Of a DNA stretch of 64,000 bases, positions 8,671 through 17,300 are shown piece by piece. Source of the stretch: Mesorhizobium sp. WSM3859 (GTDB lineage: Bacteria; Pseudomonadota; Alphaproteobacteria; Rhizobiales; Rhizobiaceae); the NCBI RefSeq assembly GCF_002295065.1, contig NZ_NSGG01000011.1, positions 62,001-126,000 of the forward strand, given 5' to 3'. The position numbers and the translations under genes were made by a program. Positions within the stretch are counted from its first letter, which is position 1. Each line of letters opens with the position of its first letter. The notes beneath the pieces are model-generated. The model made no database searches and was not told the origin of the DNA. It was given only the letters and a program-made list of their open reading frames with translations.

Positions 8671-11600
8671 ATGACGATATCGGATGCCCTCATCAACGTG
8701 AACCAACGTTCGTCGTCAAGGAAGGCGGCTTTCCGCGCCAGCAAAGCCTTTCGCGCCAGGAAGGCCGCCTTCCGTGCCAAATGGCGTGAGGAGGCCAGTC
8801 GGCCACAGTCGACGAAGGTCAATCCATATCCCGGGCTGCGCAGCTTCAACGTTAACGAAGCTCACATTTTTCGTGCACGGACCAATCAAATCGAAGCATT
8901 GCGTGCGGCGCTCGGCGGGACTTCGGCAAATGGCAACGCCCGGCATGTGATCATGGTGATTGGCGGATCGAGTTCGGGCAAGTCTTCGATCGTCAAAGCA
9001 GGGCTGCTCGCCGACATTCATTCGCTGCGGATGAAGGATGGCGGGGGGAACTGGTATGTCGCCGAGTGTCGGCCCGCCGAACTCCCTATGCAGGAGTTTT
9101 TGTCTGCACTGGCGACGATGATCGTTGGCGCGATTTTCCGTGAGGTTCAGGCTCAGGAACCGAACCTTACCGAGAAAAGCCCAAAATTTGTGAAGAAAGT
9201 CAGGCGGGCGCTTGATGTGATCGAGGCGCATGTTGCTCCGTCGACAGGCCCTGGCGACCTTCGCGCTACCGCCACACAAAGTGTGGAAGCGCTCTTAAAG
9301 GTACGGCTGTGGAGCCCTCGTCATCAAAGGCAAACAACCTCGGTCGCGCCAGCTCTGGCTCTGTTTGTTCAGGAGGAACTGGAGAGGTTGGACCGTCACC
9401 TCCACCCACGTCGCGCCGGCCCCCCCCGTCTGCTGGTGAGCATCGATCAGTTCGAGGAGATATTCCGCTGTCCTGACAACTCGGAAAAGTCGGCGATTTT
9501 CGATTTCATCCGATTTGTCGATCAGGCCGAGCAGCAGGGAGCGCCTGAGCTTTATCTCGTTGCCTCAATGCGCAGTGAGGAACTCCACCGTTGCTCCGAG
9601 TTGGAAGGCATCTCGGACGTCGTCAATCGCTCTGTCCACCTTGTGGAACTGGTATCACATGACAATGTGAGGCAGGCCATCATAGAACCTGGCAGGCTGA
9701 CCCTGCAAGGCTTTGATCTCTTAGACAGCCTGGGCGTCAACTGGCCTTACGAAGAGAAAGCCGTCGATGTCATTGCCGACTCCTACAATGAATTTGCCGG
9801 TGGCAAGGCGGACCACCGCGCCGACGCGCTCCCGCTCTTACAGCACTTCCTCAGACTGTTGTGGGACAGTTCGGTCGGCGCATGGCTGAACGAGGCGAAT
9901 GACGACACCCGCCTCACAATCGATAGCGCGTCGTTGTCGGCCATCCCCGAATGGGAAGATCTAGTCCAGAGGAGGCCCGCAAAAAGAAGAACTGCGCTGC
10001 CCCCCGACGGCCCTCCCAAAGAGCAAAACCGCCTCGCTCGCGTCCTCAACAGCCGTGCCGATACGGTATACGGAAAGGCGATCAAAGCCTGGTGCAAGGT
10101 TGCCGGGGATCCGTCGCGCGAGACACAGGATTTGGCGCGGACGGTGCTCAAGGGCGCGTTTATTAGCATGGTTCGCCAGGATGATCGCCGCAGAGTGGTT
10201 CGCGATTGGCAATCGGTCGACGAGATGCTCTCGGTCTCGAGTGAAGTGGAAAGGCTCGTACCGCCCAACGGCGAAGGCCAGCAGGTTGAGCGAGCGGCCA
10301 GGTTCGAGAGGCCGCTCATCGCCGCGCTGAGGGAGTTTGAGTACGCTACCCTGATTGAGAAGCGGACCGACCCAGGCTCGCGTGAAAGCGGCGAACCTGT
10401 ATCCAAATATTCTGTATTCCACGAATCTTTTATCCGCAATTGGAGGCAATACTCGGATTGGGTGGAGGAAGCGGGCAAGGCCTCCAACATTCTTCGTGTG
10501 GTCTACACAGCACTGAACGCCCCCCCGAAAGTTCCCGTGCCAGAGGATATCGTCACTGCCAGCGGCGAAGCGGACCTAAGCGCGGTGATCGGCGATATGG
10601 AGGGGGACGCGCAGCTGGCTGTCCCTCCGGTTGAGAAGTCTGCAGCATCTGAGCGGACCGTCACTCGATCCGGTTGGGCGAGCCAGGAATGGATCAGTAA
10701 CGAGATCCGACGTTTCCAGACAGCCAGCATGCCGTTCGATGCATCCCGATTTCTCGCACAGCTTCATAGTGTTCGCACAGGTGCGAGCCAGGCCCGCAGG
10801 AAGCCCTTCGAATTGGCCACCCAAGCTGCTCTGGCTAACGAGAGAGCTGCGAAGGCCGAGACGGAGATGGCCGCGGCACAGACCAAAGCTGCCAACGCCG
10901 AAGCGGAAAGAGCAAGAGCCGAAAGCCGAGAAGCCGAGGCAAAGGCCAACGCCGCAAAGGCTGCGGCGGAGACGGCCAGCGCCTACGCAGCGACGGCTGA
11001 GGCCGAAAGGAAAGCGGCAGTAACCGAAAGGTTAAAAGCTGAGCGCGACAAGAAAATAAGTCAGAGACGTCTTGCTGTCGTTTCTGCCATTTCCTGTATT
11101 CTTGTATTTTGTTTCGCGGCAATATACTATCTAAATGGACAAAAAGAACTTAATCTATTTAGATTCACGATAGCAAAAATCGGACTGGTTGGGTTCGAGG
11201 CAACTGAGATAGGTGGGGGCATTAGCAGACCCCTGTATAGAGACCGTGACCTGTGGCTTGCGCTAAACGCACTCGAATCCAGCGACGACTGGAACGGCGC
11301 CGACAGCGAAATCGACAAAGAGCGCAACAAGATGCGGGGCAGAATCATGCATCGCGCGCGCCAGGTGCTGAGCGATCTCACTTTTGTGCCAGTTGACTCG
11401 ACTTTCGCCCAGAGCACAAGCCAATCCCTTGGCGGAGGCAACTTTAAACACGAAAAGGCCACATGCCTGTCGCCTTCTGCCGGGAAAGAAGCGCTTTTCA
11501 GTAGAAAGGACGGGCGCACCGGACCCACTGAGGTGCGTTATACATTCCACAATGGCGTCCTGCAGTACGCGAGTGGGAAGTCTGAGGAGTTTCGCGATTT

Positions 11601-12504
11601 TGATGGTGTAAACGAGCTTGGATCGATTTCGGAGCTTTGTGCCTCCAGCGACTCAGCAACGATGTTGGTCATAAGCAATAAGGGCTCTCAACCTCTTCAA
11701 CCATATGTCATATTAACTCAGTGGAACCAAACGACAGGTAATAGTCCGAGGTGGTATCTGCAGGCTTACGCAACTCGGCCGCTTCAATCATGGTCCTCCC
11801 TTGCATTGTTTACAGATTATCCGATAGATTTAACCAATATAGAAACATCATACTACGTAAGTAACGACACTGTGGTCGGCTTCGTTGTCCCTGTCAAAAG
11901 CATCCGCAAAGGGTCGCGCGAAGTGGCAAATGTCGGACCGCAGATGGGCGTCCTGTGGACGAATAGGGGCTACTCGACCCAGATGGTCGACTCGGATGCC
12001 TTTGGCAAATTTGAAACTCTCTCCCCTGCTTGTGGAGTAGGCGGATTGCCAGAAAGCCGGGAGTGCAGGATTGCGAAACAGGTGAGTACAGTTGAAAAAA
12101 TCGTCGGAAAGTATACTGAACTCTCTTCAAACGACACGGCATGCGTCGACAACTCTGAGTATTGCCAGGTCCAGTTGCAGGTGTTTGAAGGTGATGATCC
12201 AAATCCGGTAGATGAGTTTAATTATATCGGTAGGCGACCTGTGAATTTTGATTCAGACGGAAATTACTTGTGGATTCAGAGCGACGATCGGATTGTACGG
12301 AAATTTGATCGGAGGCCCCAGGTGGCCAAGGATCTAATCGCTTCCCGGTGGCAGAACCTGACTTGCGAGCTAGGCCGTAATATTCTCGGGCACTTTAATG
12401 ACACGTCGCTGGGTGTGAACGAGATTCCGCGCTTCTATCTGCAGAAACTTCCGCCATATCCAGACGGACAGGATTGTCATCCTGCTCAGGCAGGTTCCCC
12501 ATGA
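8671..12504 (+). CDS. STAND-type P-loop NTPase (nSTAND1-like) with coiled coil and transmembrane segment
   Basis: A 1277-residue protein. After a basic N-terminus comes the nSTAND1 entry motif NPYPGLRSFN (~51-60), then Walker A GGSSSGKSS (G98-S106, K104) and Walker B LLVSIDQFEE (D259, with the E262/E263 pair). STAND NTPases are ligand-triggered switches that oligomerise on activation. Residues ~717-800 are an Ala/Glu/Lys coiled coil, followed by a single hydrophobic segment LAVVSAISCILVFCFAAIYY (~801-820). The C-terminal ~450 residues are beta-rich, contain several cysteines and are more AT-rich. They sit where WD40-type sensors usually occur and may be a degenerate propeller. The ribosome binding site at 8671 is weak. 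Its stop overlaps the start of the peptide gene (ATGA at 12501), implying translational coupling. Confidence 0.8.
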   Translation: MTISDALINVNQRSSSRKAAFRASKAFRARKAAFRAKWREEASRPQSTKVNPYPGLRSFNVNEAHIFRARTNQIEALRAALGGTSANGNARHVIMVIGGSSSGKSSIVKAGLLADIHSLRMKDGGGNWYVAECRPAELPMQEFLSALATMIVGAIFREVQAQEPNLTEKSPKFVKKVRRALDVIEAHVAPSTGPGDLRATATQSVEALLKVRLWSPRHQRQTTSVAPALALFVQEELERLDRHLHPRRAGPPRLLVSIDQFEEIFRCPDNSEKSAIFDFIRFVDQAEQQGAPELYLVASMRSEELHRCSELEGISDVVNRSVHLVELVSHDNVRQAIIEPGRLTLQGFDLLDSLGVNWPYEEKAVDVIADSYNEFAGGKADHRADALPLLQHFLRLLWDSSVGAWLNEANDDTRLTIDSASLSAIPEWEDLVQRRPAKRRTALPPDGPPKEQNRLARVLNSRADTVYGKAIKAWCKVAGDPSRETQDLARTVLKGAFISMVRQDDRRRVVRDWQSVDEMLSVSSEVERLVPPNGEGQQVERAARFERPLIAALREFEYATLIEKRTDPGSRESGEPVSKYSVFHESFIRNWRQYSDWVEEAGKASNILRVVYTALNAPPKVPVPEDIVTASGEADLSAVIGDMEGDAQLAVPPVEKSAASERTVTRSGWASQEWISNEIRRFQTASMPFDASRFLAQLHSVRTGASQARRKPFELATQAALANERAAKAETEMAAAQTKAANAEAERARAESREAEAKANAAKAAAETASAYAATAEAERKAAVTERLKAERDKKISQRRLAVVSAISCILVFCFAAIYYLNGQKELNLFRFTIAKIGLVGFEATEIGGGISRPLYRDRDLWLALNALESSDDWNGADSEIDKERNKMRGRIMHRARQVLSDLTFVPVDSTFAQSTSQSLGGGNFKHEKATCLSPSAGKEALFSRKDGRTGPTEVRYTFHNGVLQYASGKSEEFRDFDGVNELGSISELCASSDSATMLVISNKGSQPLQPYVILTQWNQTTGNSPRWYLQAYATRPLQSWSSLALFTDYPIDLTNIETSYYVSNDTVVGFVVPVKSIRKGSREVANVGPQMGVLWTNRGYSTQMVDSDAFGKFETLSPACGVGGLPESRECRIAKQVSTVEKIVGKYTELSSNDTACVDNSEYCQVQLQVFEGDDPNPVDEFNYIGRRPVNFDSDGNYLWIQSDDRIVRKFDRRPQVAKDLIASRWQNLTCELGRNILGHFNDTSLGVNEIPRFYLQKLPPYPDGQDCHPAQAGSP
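8719..8778 (+). repeat. Three imperfect tandem units at the start of the STAND gene
   Basis: Units of 21, 18 and 21 bases (8719-8739, 8740-8757, 8758-8778) encode RKAAFRA, SKAFRA and RKAAFRA. The result is a short basic, amphipathic segment just ahead of the NTPase entry motif. It might bind membrane or nucleic acid, or it may be recent slippage with no function. Confidence 0.7.
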
Positions 12505-12809
12505 CACCGACACGCAGCCTCGCCCTGTTGGCCGCACTGGCGGCGATATCGACTGACGCCAGGGCCCGCGAGGCCGTAGACCCGCCGCCGACGCCGGCGG
12601 TCGAACGCCTGTCAATCATTCGCCAGCGCTACCTCGATACTCTCGGCTTGAAGCTGCAGCCACTAACCGACGAGGAGATGCAGCTGACGCAGTTTCCGAA
12701 TTTTCCCAATTTCCCGAACTTCCCGAATTTCCCGAATTTCGCGAACTTCCCCAATTTCCCCAATTTCCCGAACTTCCCCAACTGGTTCAACGGATGGAGC
12801 AATTTCTGA
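12501..12809 (+). CDS. Putative cyclophane RiPP precursor with Phe-Pro-Asn repeats
   Basis: A 102-residue peptide starting at ATG 12501, inside the stop of the STAND gene (ATGA). Residues 1-22 look like a Sec signal peptide (hydrophobic core LALLAALAAI, then DARA). Residues ~33-65 are a leader-like helix (VERLSIIRQRYLDTLGL). The C-terminal 39 residues consist of consecutive aromatic-X-Asn triads: five FPN, FAN, four FPN, WFN, then G, WSN and a final F, 12 triads in all. Triads of the form aromatic-X-X are the sites at which radical SAM three-residue cyclophane-forming enzymes join the aromatic ring to the beta carbon of the third residue. The layout (signal-like start, 'VE.RL..I' leader, repetitive core, adjacent GrrM-like maturase) matches GrrA-type precursors, except that those are Gly-rich. 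It overlaps the maturase gene by 16 bases. Modification is inferred. Confidence 0.75.
   Translation: MTPTRSLALLAALAAISTDARAREAVDPPPTPAVERLSIIRQRYLDTLGLKLQPLTDEEMQLTQFPNFPNFPNFPNFPNFANFPNFPNFPNFPNWFNGWSNF
12693..12806 (+). repeat. Nine-base tandem repeats encoding the aromatic-X-Asn core
   Basis: Ten uninterrupted 9-base units (12693-12782) encode FPN or FAN. They are followed by TGG-TTC-AAC (12783-12791), a Gly codon, TGG-AGC-AAT (12795-12803) and a terminal Phe codon. Synonymous third positions (TTT/TTC, CCG/CCC, AAT/AAC) vary between units while the encoded residues do not. This suggests the peptide pattern is selected and the array is not only recent slippage. Confidence 0.85.
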
Positions 12810-13954
12810 AGGCGGGTGATTTTGCGGGCGTGACCAGGCTGCTGATCATGCAGCCGACGGCGTTTTGTAATGTCGACTGCGACTATTGCTACCTGCCGCA
12901 TAGGGGCGACCGGCGGGTGATGAGCCATGAGACCGTAGCCGCGGCGGCCCACTTCATTTTCGAGGCCAATCTGCAGGCCCGCGACTTCACGGTAGTCTGG
13001 CATGCCGGCGAACCGCTGGTGGTGCCGCCCGACTGGTACGCCGAGGCTTTCGCGCGCGTGGCCGCCGAGGCGCCTATGGGCTCGTCCGTCCCGCACGCGA
13101 TCCAAACCAACGGCATGCTCATCAACGATGCCTGGTGCGATCTTTTTCTGGCGCATGGCGTTCGCGTGGGCGTCAGCATCGACGGGCCCGCCTTTCTACA
13201 TGACGCCCGCCGGCGCACCCGGTCGGGAGGCGGCACCCATGCCAAGGCGCTGAGAGGCTTGCGGCTGTTGAAGGCCCGGGGCGTCGCGCTGCATGTCATC
13301 TGCGTCATCACCAATGCCTCGCTCAGCCATGGGCGCGAGCTGATGGAATTTTTCCGCGACGAGGGCATCGAGGACGTTGGCTTCAATATCGAGGAGGTCG
13401 AGGGCGCGAATGCCGGCTCGAGCCTGGCGCGCCCGGGTGTGGTCGACGACTTCCGCGCGTTCTTCGAGACCGTGCTTGTGGAGTCCGACAGGATGGCGCC
13501 CCTATTGCGCGTGCGCGAATATCGAAACGTCCTGGCAATGCTGAGGCATCCAGGACTGGGCAGCGTGTCGGCGAATTCGCAGAACATGCCCTTTGCGATG
13601 GTGACAGTCGGCGTCGGCGGAGAGTTGTTCACCTTTTCGCCGGAGCTTGCGGGGCTATCCAGCAAGACCTACGATGACTTCATCATCGGCCGGCTGCCGG
13701 ATGCGACGCTCGCATCTGTTCTCAAGAGCGCCTCCTTCGAGAAACTTCGCTCCGATATCTGGCAGGGAATAGCCCTCTGCCACCAGTCCTGTCGGTATTT
13801 CACAATGTGCCTGGGCGGCGCGCCCGTCAACAAACTGTCCGAGTGCGGCACCTTCATCGCCACAGAGACCCTGGCCTGCAAGCTGACGCAGCAGGTAATA
13901 ACCGACGTCTCTCTCGAAAGGCTGGAGAAATCGCTGGCCAGCCCAGCGGCATAG
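12794..13954 (+). CDS. Radical SAM/SPASM peptide maturase, GrrM-like (cyclophane-forming)
   Basis: A 386-residue protein. The radical SAM cluster motif is C25-NVD-C29-DY-C32, followed by YLPHR, then VWHAGEPL, which is characteristic of peptide-modifying SPASM enzymes. The C-terminal auxiliary-cluster region has C329, C333, C339, C351 and C362 in the layout CHQSCRYFTMC-LGGAPVNKL-SECGTF-TETLAC. This closely follows the tail I associate with GrrM/OscB cyclophane-forming maturases. The expected reaction is reductive cleavage of S-adenosylmethionine and C-C bond formation between an aromatic ring and a nearby beta carbon in the precursor. The start ATG 12794 lies inside the precursor gene and lacks a clear ribosome binding site, consistent with coupled translation. 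An internal ATG at 12848 is the alternative but would leave only six residues before the cluster cysteines. Confidence 0.85.
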   Translation: MEQFLKAGDFAGVTRLLIMQPTAFCNVDCDYCYLPHRGDRRVMSHETVAAAAHFIFEANLQARDFTVVWHAGEPLVVPPDWYAEAFARVAAEAPMGSSVPHAIQTNGMLINDAWCDLFLAHGVRVGVSIDGPAFLHDARRRTRSGGGTHAKALRGLRLLKARGVALHVICVITNASLSHGRELMEFFRDEGIEDVGFNIEEVEGANAGSSLARPGVVDDFRAFFETVLVESDRMAPLLRVREYRNVLAMLRHPGLGSVSANSQNMPFAMVTVGVGGELFTFSPELAGLSSKTYDDFIIGRLPDATLASVLKSASFEKLRSDIWQGIALCHQSCRYFTMCLGGAPVNKLSECGTFIATETLACKLTQQVITDVSLERLEKSLASPAA

Positions 13955-14375
13955 CCCAACCTTCTTCCACCTATGTCCGTTCTTTTCATCATCTGGCCTC
14001 GACGTGAGGCAGGGCCAAGGTCCTAATTGTGTGGGCGCCTAAACCGTCGATTTGGCTTAGGTTATCGGTGACTTTGAAGTCGACGATCACCCGCGAGATG
14101 AAGCTGACTAGTAGTCAAACGTGCTTGGGAGGGAGCTGCTGGGCGATGTCCTTGGCTTGTCAATATGTCTGAGACGGGCACTGAGTTCGTCATTTGAATG
14201 GTGCGCAAAGCCAATCTAAGTGCATGTCCGGTTCTCGGTCACAAGATTTGTCTATCATTTGGGCGCGCTACGTCGGGCCGTAAAATAACTCTGTGGATAA
14301 GTGACTGTGACGGCCTTGTGTCGTATCAGGCAAGTGCGGATTGAGTATCGATAAGCAACTTGGCTTGGGGGTTTC
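13955..14375. other. Intergenic region between maturase and RHS gene; no gene seen
   Basis: No convincing reading frame exists on either strand. A small inverted repeat (GCCTC-GACGT-GAGGC, about 13997-14011) lies just after the maturase gene but has no following T run, so it is a weak terminator candidate. The last bases hold the RHS promoter, which I cannot delimit, and the run GGGGG before ATG 14376. Confidence 0.5.
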
Positions 14376-17300
14376 ATGAAGCGGTTGCTTGTTGGCGCGG
14401 CAGTGCTTGCCGCGGGCGTCGTCGGCGCGGATGTTTCTGTTGTCTCTTATATTAGCGAAAGTGCGGGCGCAGTAGCGGTTGCGCAGGAGCAGCAAAGCTC
14501 TCCGGGCAATACAGCTGCGCCGGCAAATGGCTTTGGCAATGGCGGGGCAGGGTTCGGATCGGGTGCGACGGTCCCTGATGGCTCAGGGGCATCCGATCAG
14601 TCTCAGGCCGCCGGTTCCGGCGGTACGCAGTCGAGCCCGGACGAAGCAGCCAAGATCGGCGCCGCGCCATCGGATGCAGCTTCGGCCGGCAATGGGGCGG
14701 ACAGTGACGCCGCCAAGTCGGGCACGGCAGCGGCGAAGACCACCGATGGCGAGGCTGCGCCTGAGGAATCGTCCGCCGCAACGGCGGCGGCGACTGCAGC
14801 CGCAACAACCACGACAACCAGCGGCGATCCGGAGGCGATCGGGACGCCGAAGGTGGACCTGCCCAAGGCCGCCGGCAACGGCAACCTCGGCTATTCGATT
14901 GCGATCGATGCGCCGGCCTTCCACGACATCGAGCCGCAGATCGCGCTCAACTACAATTCCTCGCGCAAGACCAAGCTCGGCGGCCTCTACCAGGGCTGGC
15001 TCGGCTATGCCTGGGGGCTCGACGGCATCGATGTCATCGAGCGGGCAACACCCGGCTACGGAATGCCGGCCTACGATGCCAACGACATCTATCTGCTCGA
15101 CGGCCAGGCGATGGTGGCCTGCGTTGCCGGCATGGTTTCTCCTTCATGCTCGACCGGCGGCACGCATGCGACGGAGAATGAGAGCTACCGCCGCATTGCG
15201 CTGAACAGCACCACCAATGAATGGAAGGTGACCGACAGGGACGGCACGGTCTCGACCTTCCGCTCGGTGGGTGCCGTCGCCAACCTCAATCCGGGAGCGG
15301 GAACGCCGGCCTACGATCTCGCCTTCAGTTATCGCTGGCTGCTGACCTCGGTCACCGACACCAACGGCAACACGGTCACCTACAGCTACACCTGCCCGGC
15401 CAGCCCCACCTGCTATCCGTCAAGCATCACCTATAACGGCGCCAGCATCCAGTTCTACTACGAGACCCGTCCCGACCTGATCCTGATGGGCAATGGCCGC
15501 GACATCTCGGCGACCGACAAACGCATCAAGACGATCGGCATCACGGTGTCCGGCGCGGTGCGCGGCGCCTACAAGCTCATCTACGACCAGGCGCCGTTCT
15601 CCAACACCTCGCGGCTGACCCAGGCCACCCGCTACGGCACCGATGCTACCATCGCCGCCGACGGGACCATAACCGGCGGGACGTCAAAGGTCATCGCCCA
15701 GATGACCTATCAGAATGCTGACGGAGTGTATGCGACGGTAAGTGGCGCGCCCACGAGGCTAGAACCGGGGCAGGTCGGCGATTTGGACTTTGATGGTCGG
15801 GACGAGGTCTTCGGTGTGTTGTCTAGCAGCACATACGACAGCGGTGGTCACGACGGTACGCCTAGCACGACCTACACACAGACAGAATACCTTTACAAAT
15901 TCGCTGCTACCGGATCGCTGTCTACGACGAACAAGATTGTGCTCGGCTCACAAGCCGACAATCCGCCGAGCCTTTTCATCGAACCGGGCCGTTTCCTTGC
16001 GACAAAGAACACAATGGATTTCGCGGACTCCGTAACAACGTCGTACACAAACGGTGCAACAGGCCATACCACTACTACCACGACCAAAGCGATCGTTAAG
16101 ACTGATGCTTCTCTGGCATTGACCAAGGCGGCCTGCTCGCCGACGGCGCCAACAGGTTACGAAGCGGTTTGTAACGCTGTTGCCGCCAGAGCAATAGTTG
16201 CGGACGCTGATGGAAACGGGGTTGATGCCGTAAACCCCAGCGGCTCCACTTACCGCGTCAACGGCGTCGGCGATTTCCTTGGCAACGGCAAACAGCAGCC
16301 GCTCTACTGGGGCCCCAACGGAACCTCAACGAAGGGTGTGCTGTCGAACGGCAAATGGCAGCCGGGCGGTACGTCGTATGGCATTGCATGCTCCGCCGGC
16401 GCCTACGATGGGGGCATAGGCAGTTGCGCGCTCGCCGACATCAATGGTGACGGGGCGACCGACGTCCTTCTCTACAACGGCACCAACGGCAACAGCCAAG
16501 TCTGGCTTTCGACCGGGGTTGGTTTCAAGAGCTATACGGTCTCTCCGATGGCAGGCGCCTCTGCTGTGGTGCGCGATTTCGACAACGATGGACGTACTGA
16601 CGTCATCACCATTGGCGGCACAATAACGAGCCAGCCGGGTAGAACCGGCACGGTGAGAGTGTTCTCGCTGCGCCCCTCGTCGACAACGATGACGCCGGTG
16701 CAGTTCACACTGCCGGTTTCGCTGACGGCGGGCACTGTTGTCGGCGACTTCAACGGGGATGGGCTGCCGGACTTCACCAACTACAGCTCGATGATCATCT
16801 CGAACGCCGGGACGGGCAACCCGAACCTCATCAAGCAGATCGTGACGGAGCTCGGCGGGACGGTTGCGGTCGAGTACAGGCCGTCGTCCACCTGGACGAA
16901 CAACTATCTGCCGCAGGTGGTGCATGCGGTGACGAAGCTGTCGGTAAGCGACGGCCGTGGCCAGACGGCGGTGAGCACCTACGCCTATTCGGGCGGCAAA
17001 TACGATCCGGCGGCGCGCAAGTTTTTGGGCTTCGCCTCGATTGTCGAGACCAGGCCGCTGGCCAATGGCGAGACGGCGGCACCCACCGTGACGACCACCT
17101 ATCGCCAGGATCTGGCGAGCTACGGCCTGCCGTCGCTGACAGTGTGGAAGGACGGTGCCGGCACCCTGCACAAGCAGGTGGCCGAGACCTATGCCGTCAA
17201 CACGGCGACAAAACCTTACACCGTGCAGAACACGGCAACCGAGACAACGCTGACCGAGAATGTCACGCGCACGCTTCGGGTCGAGCGCGGCTTCGATGCC

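Noticed and set aside
12629..13156. Long minus-strand frame across the FPN repeat with Lys-Leu-Gly-Lys-Phe repeats
   Set aside because: It is the antisense reading of the 9-base repeat and of the maturase gene. The sense strand has the signal peptide, overlaps and cysteine motifs.
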